DNA of 64,000 bases, taken from NCBI RefSeq assembly GCF_003610295.1, contig NZ_RAPV01000002.1, positions 186,001 through 250,000 of the forward strand, read 5' to 3'. Shown here piece by piece: positions 59,977 through 64,000 of the stretch. The DNA is from Paraburkholderia sp. BL23I1N1 (GTDB lineage Bacteria; Pseudomonadota; Gammaproteobacteria; Burkholderiales; Burkholderiaceae). The notes beneath the pieces are model-generated. The model did no database searches. It was not told the DNA's origin and saw only the letters and a list, made by a program, of their open reading frames with translations. Position numbers and translations under genes: made by a program. Within the stretch, counting starts at the first letter, position 1, and every line of letters starts with the position of its first letter.

Positions 59977-60507
59977 TCAGGAGCTGAGCGTTTCGATCAG
60001 CGCCATCTCGCGGCTGGTCATCAGCTTCTCGATGTCCATCAGGATCAGCATGCGGCCGTCGACGGTGCCCAGCCCCGTCAGGTACTCGGTCGTCAGCGTC
60101 GCTCCGAATTCCGGCGCCGGCATGATCTGGTCGGTGGCGAGCGTCAGCACGTCCGACACGCCGTCCACCACCATCCCGACCACGCGATGCGCGACGTTCA
60201 GGATGATCACGACGGTCTGGTGGTCGTACTCGACGCGACCCAGATGAAACTTGATACGCATGTCCACGATCGGCACGATGATGCCGCGCAGATTGATCAC
60301 GCCTTTGATGAACTCGGGCGCATTGGCGATACGCGTCACGTTGTCGTAGCCGCGGATTTCCTGCACCTTGAGAATGTCGATGCCGTACTCTTCGGCGCCG
60401 AGCGTGAAGACGAGGAATTCCTGACCGCCGGCGTCTGCCTGCTGCGCGTCGCGGCGACCATTCGTCGCGTTCGCGACGCTCGAATTGATGGATTGGACTT
60501 CTGCCAC
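59977..60507 (-). CDS. cheW: Chemotaxis coupling protein CheW
   Basis: This 176-residue protein is read from GTG 60507 with GGGGG upstream; a TTG 4 codons earlier is less likely. The core has [59 protein letters not shown], the CheW signature, then [15 protein letters not shown] short Asn/Gln/Ala-rich N-terminal extension is present. It links the receptor to CheA. Confidence 0.96.
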   Translation of the reverse strand: MAEVQSINSSVANATNGRRDAQQADAGGQEFLVFTLGAEEYGIDILKVQEIRGYDNVTRIANAPEFIKGVINLRGIIVPIVDMRIKFHLGRVEYDHQTVVIILNVAHRVVGMVVDGVSDVLTLATDQIMPAPEFGATLTTEYLTGLGTVDGRMLILMDIEKLMTSREMALIETLSS

Positions 60508-60570
60508 GTTAGCCCCCAAACGGTTGGGATGAAATAAATTTAGTGAGTGTTGCGACGAGTTTGACGGACA

Positions 60571-62883
60571 TCATGCGAGGCTCATCGCGCCGTGCGCGTG
60601 GCGAGATTCGCGATTCAGCGCCGCCACGTCCACGATCAGCGCGACACTGCCGTCGCCGAGAATGGTTGCGGCGGAAATGCCGTGCACCTTGCGGTAATTC
60701 GTTTCCAGATTCTTCACGACCACCTGCTGCTGCCCCACCAGCTCGTCGATCAGCATCGCAAAGCGGCGCCCTTCGGTTTGCATGATGGTGACGATGCCCT
60801 GCGTCGGTTCCTGCTTGGCGTCTTCGACGGTGAATACTTCATGCAGCGCGACGAGCGGCAGATATTCGCCGCGCACGCGCACCACGCGTTCGCCGTTGGC
60901 CACCGTGTAGATGTCCTCGGCTCGCGGTTGCAGCGACTCCATCACGAAGTTCAGCGGCAGAATGAAAATCTCGTTGCCGACCTTCACCGACATGCCGTCG
61001 AGAATGGCCAGCGTCAGCGGCAAAACGATGCGCGTGGTGCTGCCCTTGCCCGCATGCGAGGTGATTTCCACGTGACCACCCATCGACTGGATGTTCCGCT
61101 TCACCACGTCCATGCCGACGCCGCGGCCCGAGACGTCCGTGACCTGTTCCGCCGTCGAGAAGCCCGGCAGGAAAATCAGGTTCCAGACTTCTTCGTCGGA
61201 CATCGTTTCGCTGACCTGCATGCCCTGCTTCGCGGCCTTCGCGAGAATCTTGTCGCGGCGCAAACCGGCGCCGTCGTCGCTTACTTCGATGACGATGTTG
61301 CCGCCATGATGCGCGGCCGACAGCACCAGCTGACCGGTTGCGTCCTTGCCCGCCGCCCGTCGCGCTTCCACGGTTTCGATGCCGTGGTCGAGACTGTTGC
61401 GCACGAGGTGGGTCAACGGATCGATGATCCGTTCGATGAGGCTCTTGTCGAGTTCGGTCGCCTGACCGAAGGTGACGAGTTCCACTTCCTTGCCGAGTTT
61501 CGCCGCCAGATCGCGCACCAGACGCGGGAAGCGGCTGAACACGTAATCCATCGGCATCATGCGGATCGACATCACCGCTTCCTGCAGATCGCGCGCGTTA
61601 CGCTCGAGTTGCGCCATGCCGTTGAAGAGCCGGTCATGCAAGGCCGGATCGAACGTGCTGGTGGTCTCGGCCAACATCGCCTGCGTGATCACCAGTTCGC
61701 CGACCAGGTTGATCAGCTGATCGACCTTCTCGACGCCGACGCGAATCGAGCTGCCTTCCGCGCCGCCTGCCGCCGCGGCCGGACGCGCTGCCTTGCGGTC
61801 CTGTTCCGCGGTTGCCGGTGCGCTGGCTGCCGCGCTTGCCACCGGTGCGCTGCTCGCCACTGCGGGTGCAGCCGCGGCAGCTGCCGGCGGCGCCGATGCT
61901 TCAAACGTTCCTTGTGTGGCGGCGGCCTGAGCGGGCGCAGCGGTGTGGGCCGCCGGTGCCGACGATGCTGCCTGTACCGCCGGTGCCGCCTGTGCTGCTT
62001 GCGCCGGGGTCGAATCGGCAGCGTTCGGCGTTCCAGGTTCGCCTTGCTCCGTCTCGTCCGCCGGTGCGGTGCCGCGGCCGATCGAGATCTGACTTTCGTC
62101 GATCACGAAACAGCACACGGCGATGATGTCGTCGGAGGTCACATCGGTCTGCAGCCACAGCGTCAGATCGCCGCCGCTTTTGACCTTCCCGACTATGTTC
62201 CCCAGGTTGCCGAGCTCTTCGGCCAGCAGTTCCTGGTCCTTCTCACCCACGCCCCGTAGCGTAATTTTCAGATGTGGGCCGCCTTCACTGCCGGCGCCCC
62301 CGGCTTGCGCGGTCTGTGCCGCTTCGCCGTCAGTCCATTCACCCGCCGCCAACACCGCCTGTTCGACGACGTGCTCCGGCGGGGTACCGCCTTGTGCTTC
62401 CGTATGTGCTTCCGTATGTGCTCCCACGGCTGCCGCGACTGCCACCGGCGCAGCCACTGCCGGCGCCACCGCTGCCGCTTCAATACCAAGACGGCTTTCC
62501 GCGTGCAACTGTTCGAGCTTCGCGCAGATCGCCTTGGCCACAGCCGTATCCGGCTCGGCGCTCGCACGGTAGTCGGCGAGCTGGCCCGACAACACGTCCT
62601 TGGTTTCGAGGAACGTGTCGATCATGTCCTTGCGCAGCACGAGTTCGTTATTGCGCGCGCGGTCGAGCAGCGATTCGAGAATGTGCGTCGTTTCTGTCAG
62701 CGCGGTAAAGCCGAACGTCGCCGCGCCGCCCTTGATCGAATGCGCCGCGCGGAAAATCGCGGCGAGGTCTTCGGGGTCCGGGTGGGCGATATCCAGATTG
62801 AGCAGCAACTGCTCCATCTGCGCGAGCAGTTCGTCCGCTTCGTCGAAGAACGTCTGATAGAACTGAGTGATGTCGAGTGTCAT
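60571..62883 (-). CDS. cheA: Chemotaxis sensor kinase CheA
   Basis: This 770-residue protein starts at ATG 62883. P1 carries the phospho-accepting H48 in FRAAHSIKGGAATFG. P2-like region about 200-275 (PHLKITLRGVGEKDQELLAEELGNLG). A long Ala/Pro/Gln-rich linker occupies about 280-370. Then come dimerisation P3 (VEKVDQLINLVGELVITQAML), ATP-binding P4 with LTHLVRNSLDHGIE (N box), VSDDGAGLRRDKI (G1), GFSTAEQVTDVSGRGVGMDVVK (F and G2), and CheW-like P5 to the end. All catalytic motifs are intact. It phosphorylates CheY and CheB. Confidence 0.97.
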   Translation of the reverse strand: MTLDITQFYQTFFDEADELLAQMEQLLLNLDIAHPDPEDLAAIFRAAHSIKGGAATFGFTALTETTHILESLLDRARNNELVLRKDMIDTFLETKDVLSGQLADYRASAEPDTAVAKAICAKLEQLHAESRLGIEAAAVAPAVAAPVAVAAAVGAHTEAHTEAQGGTPPEHVVEQAVLAAGEWTDGEAAQTAQAGGAGSEGGPHLKITLRGVGEKDQELLAEELGNLGNIVGKVKSGGDLTLWLQTDVTSDDIIAVCCFVIDESQISIGRGTAPADETEQGEPGTPNAADSTPAQAAQAAPAVQAASSAPAAHTAAPAQAAATQGTFEASAPPAAAAAAPAVASSAPVASAAASAPATAEQDRKAARPAAAAGGAEGSSIRVGVEKVDQLINLVGELVITQAMLAETTSTFDPALHDRLFNGMAQLERNARDLQEAVMSIRMMPMDYVFSRFPRLVRDLAAKLGKEVELVTFGQATELDKSLIERIIDPLTHLVRNSLDHGIETVEARRAAGKDATGQLVLSAAHHGGNIVIEVSDDGAGLRRDKILAKAAKQGMQVSETMSDEEVWNLIFLPGFSTAEQVTDVSGRGVGMDVVKRNIQSMGGHVEITSHAGKGSTTRIVLPLTLAILDGMSVKVGNEIFILPLNFVMESLQPRAEDIYTVANGERVVRVRGEYLPLVALHEVFTVEDAKQEPTQGIVTIMQTEGRRFAMLIDELVGQQQVVVKNLETNYRKVHGISAATILGDGSVALIVDVAALNRESRHAHGAMSLA

Positions 62884-62982
62884 GCCTGGGTCACCGCGAG
62901 AGTTCCTGTCTAGGCTTGGGCTGCCGTGCCGCCGCGTCGAAAGCTTCTATAACTTGTGTAAAGGTGGTGTTTTTTTAAGCGC

Positions 62983-63360
62983 TCATGCCTGATCCGGTTC
63001 AGCTAACGCCGCGACCAGTTCGGTCAGCATGTCCGGGTCGAGCGGCTTTTCGATCCAGCCGGTCGCCCCCGCGGCCCGCGCCGCCGCCTTGAAGGGCTCG
63101 CCCGATTCCGTCGTGAGGACGAGGATGGGTGTTGCCTGGTAGGCCGGGTTGCCGCGCAGTTCGGCGATCAGATCGAGGCCTGTCTTGCCCGGCATGTGCT
63201 GGTCCGTCAGCACGAGGTCGAACGACATGGCGAGCGCGTTTTCGAGCCCTTCGTTGCCGTCCGCCGCGAGCGTCACCTCATAGCCGGCCGTCGTCAGCGT
63301 GGCGGCGAGGATTTGCCGCATCGATGCCGAATCGTCGATTGCCAGGATGTGCCTGATCAT
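62983..63360 (-). CDS. cheY1: Single-domain response regulator, second CheY
   Basis: This 125-residue receiver domain starts at ATG 63360 (GAGG upstream). Acidic pair DD (9-10), phospho-acceptor D53 in LVLTDQHMPGKTGLDLIAEL, Thr in LVLTTESGEPFKAAARAAGATGW and Lys in IEKPL are present. It differs from the motor CheY at 54573-54968 around alpha4-beta5. Between motB and cheA such paralogues may act as a phosphate sink or tune the motor. The role is inferred. Confidence 0.92.
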   Translation of the reverse strand: MIRHILAIDDSASMRQILAATLTTAGYEVTLAADGNEGLENALAMSFDLVLTDQHMPGKTGLDLIAELRGNPAYQATPILVLTTESGEPFKAAARAAGATGWIEKPLDPDMLTELVAALAEPDQA

Positions 63361-63444
63361 GAAAACCTCACTGCACTTACGCGATGGATCGGCTGGCCGT
63401 TCGCGCCATCTGGACGCATGGACCGGTCAGCCAACCGCTATCTG

Positions 63445-64000
63445 TTACTGGGCTGCCGGCGCTGCCGCCGACACCTTCGGCGCAACCGTCACCGGTGGCG
63501 CAAGTCTTTGCAGCAGCGGCTTGGAGCCGGCTGCGTCGTCCGACAAGGTGGTCGTGGTGGAGTCGTCATGGTCAAGCGCCTCCTCCGACTTCTTGTTCAG
63601 CACGATGATGCTGATACGGCGGTTTTCCGGGTCCATCGGGTCCGCCTTGTTCAGGTTCTGCGTCGACGCGAGGCCGAGCACGCGCATCACCTTCGCTTCG
63701 TCCATGCCGCCGGCGATCAACTCGCGGCGCGACGCGTTGGCGCGGTCCGCGGAGAGTTCCCAGTTGCTGTAGCCCTTCTCGCCGCCGGCGTACTGCACGG
63801 CGTCGGTGTGCCCTTGCACGATGATCCGGTTCGGCACGTCGTTCAGCGTGTGGCCGATTTCTCGCAGGATGTCGCGCATATACGGTTCAACCACGTCTCG
63901 CGCGGTCGCGAACATCGGCCGCTTCTGCGAATCGACGATTTCGATGCGCAGGCCGGTCAGCGTCGAGTCGATGCGGATCTGCTGCTTGAACTGGCGCAGC
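63445..64000 (-). CDS. motB: Flagellar stator protein MotB, C-terminal part
   Basis: The frame is open to the right window edge, so the N-terminal membrane helix with the proton-binding Asp is not visible. What is seen is the periplasmic OmpA-like domain: [61 protein letters not shown], then [35 protein letters not shown] and [15 protein letters not shown]. It anchors the stator to peptidoglycan. The downstream order cheY1-cheA-cheW fits a motAB-che operon. Confidence 0.95.
   Translation of the reverse strand, partial: LRQFKQQIRIDSTLTGLRIEIVDSQKRPMFATARDVVEPYMRDILREIGHTLNDVPNRIIVQGHTDAVQYAGGEKGYSNWELSADRANASRRELIAGGMDEAKVMRVLGLASTQNLNKADPMDPENRRISIIVLNKKSEEALDHDDSTTTTLSDDAAGSKPLLQRLAPPVTVAPKVSAAAPAAQ

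Overview
The window is a high-GC proteobacterial chromosome segment that looks like a beta-proteobacterium of the Burkholderia/Paraburkholderia group. The gene content and order of the flagellar blocks, the codon usage, the DUF2844/DUF3443 pair, and a long intergenic inverted repeat of a kind I associate with Paraburkholderia support this. The genus is inferred, not proven. No rRNA, tRNA or CRISPR array was seen.

Layout. Bases 1-7.5 kb hold ordinary metabolic and envelope genes: the tail of a LysR regulator, a DUF937/OmpA-like membrane protein, a GMC oxidoreductase, AidB and an aldehyde dehydrogenase. From 7.5 kb to the end almost everything is one flagellar and chemotaxis locus in several operons: a free-standing FlhB C-terminal domain, a FliK-like protein, fliT, fliS and fliE (-); fliFGHIJK (+); fliLMNOPQR (+); flgKL and ycgR (-); flgBCDEFGHIJ (-); flgA and flgMN (+); flhF-flhG-fliA (-); flhBA (-); and the chemotaxis operon motB-cheY1-cheA-cheW-mcp-cheR-cheD-cheB-cheY-cheZ (-), which continues beyond the right edge.

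Regulation. Four good FliA (sigma-28) promoters precede fliS, flgK, ycgR and flgM, giving a coherent late-gene set around fliA and its anti-sigma factor flgM. A different conserved block of about 30 bp lies upstream of flhB, flhF and flgB/flgA. It is a candidate operator for the early/middle flagellar regulator.

Interruptions. A 3.9-kb insertion between flgN and its terminator is a nested pair of group II introns (a twintron): one intron inserted next to the terminator hairpin, and a second intron of a different type inserted inside the first. A hicAB toxin-antitoxin pair lies between this and fliA. A 630-bp imperfect inverted repeat separates fliK from fliL. Nested palindromic repeats sit in the flgB-flgC and flgG-flgF gaps. 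A DUF2844/DUF3443 pair is inserted between flhB and cheZ.

Protein-level oddities: CheD has a C-terminal tail with three ELF motifs. FlgA has a long N-terminal extension with three similar short motifs. FlgE, FlgK and FlgL share a beta-rich module. The chemoreceptor ends in the DWETF tether for CheR/CheB.
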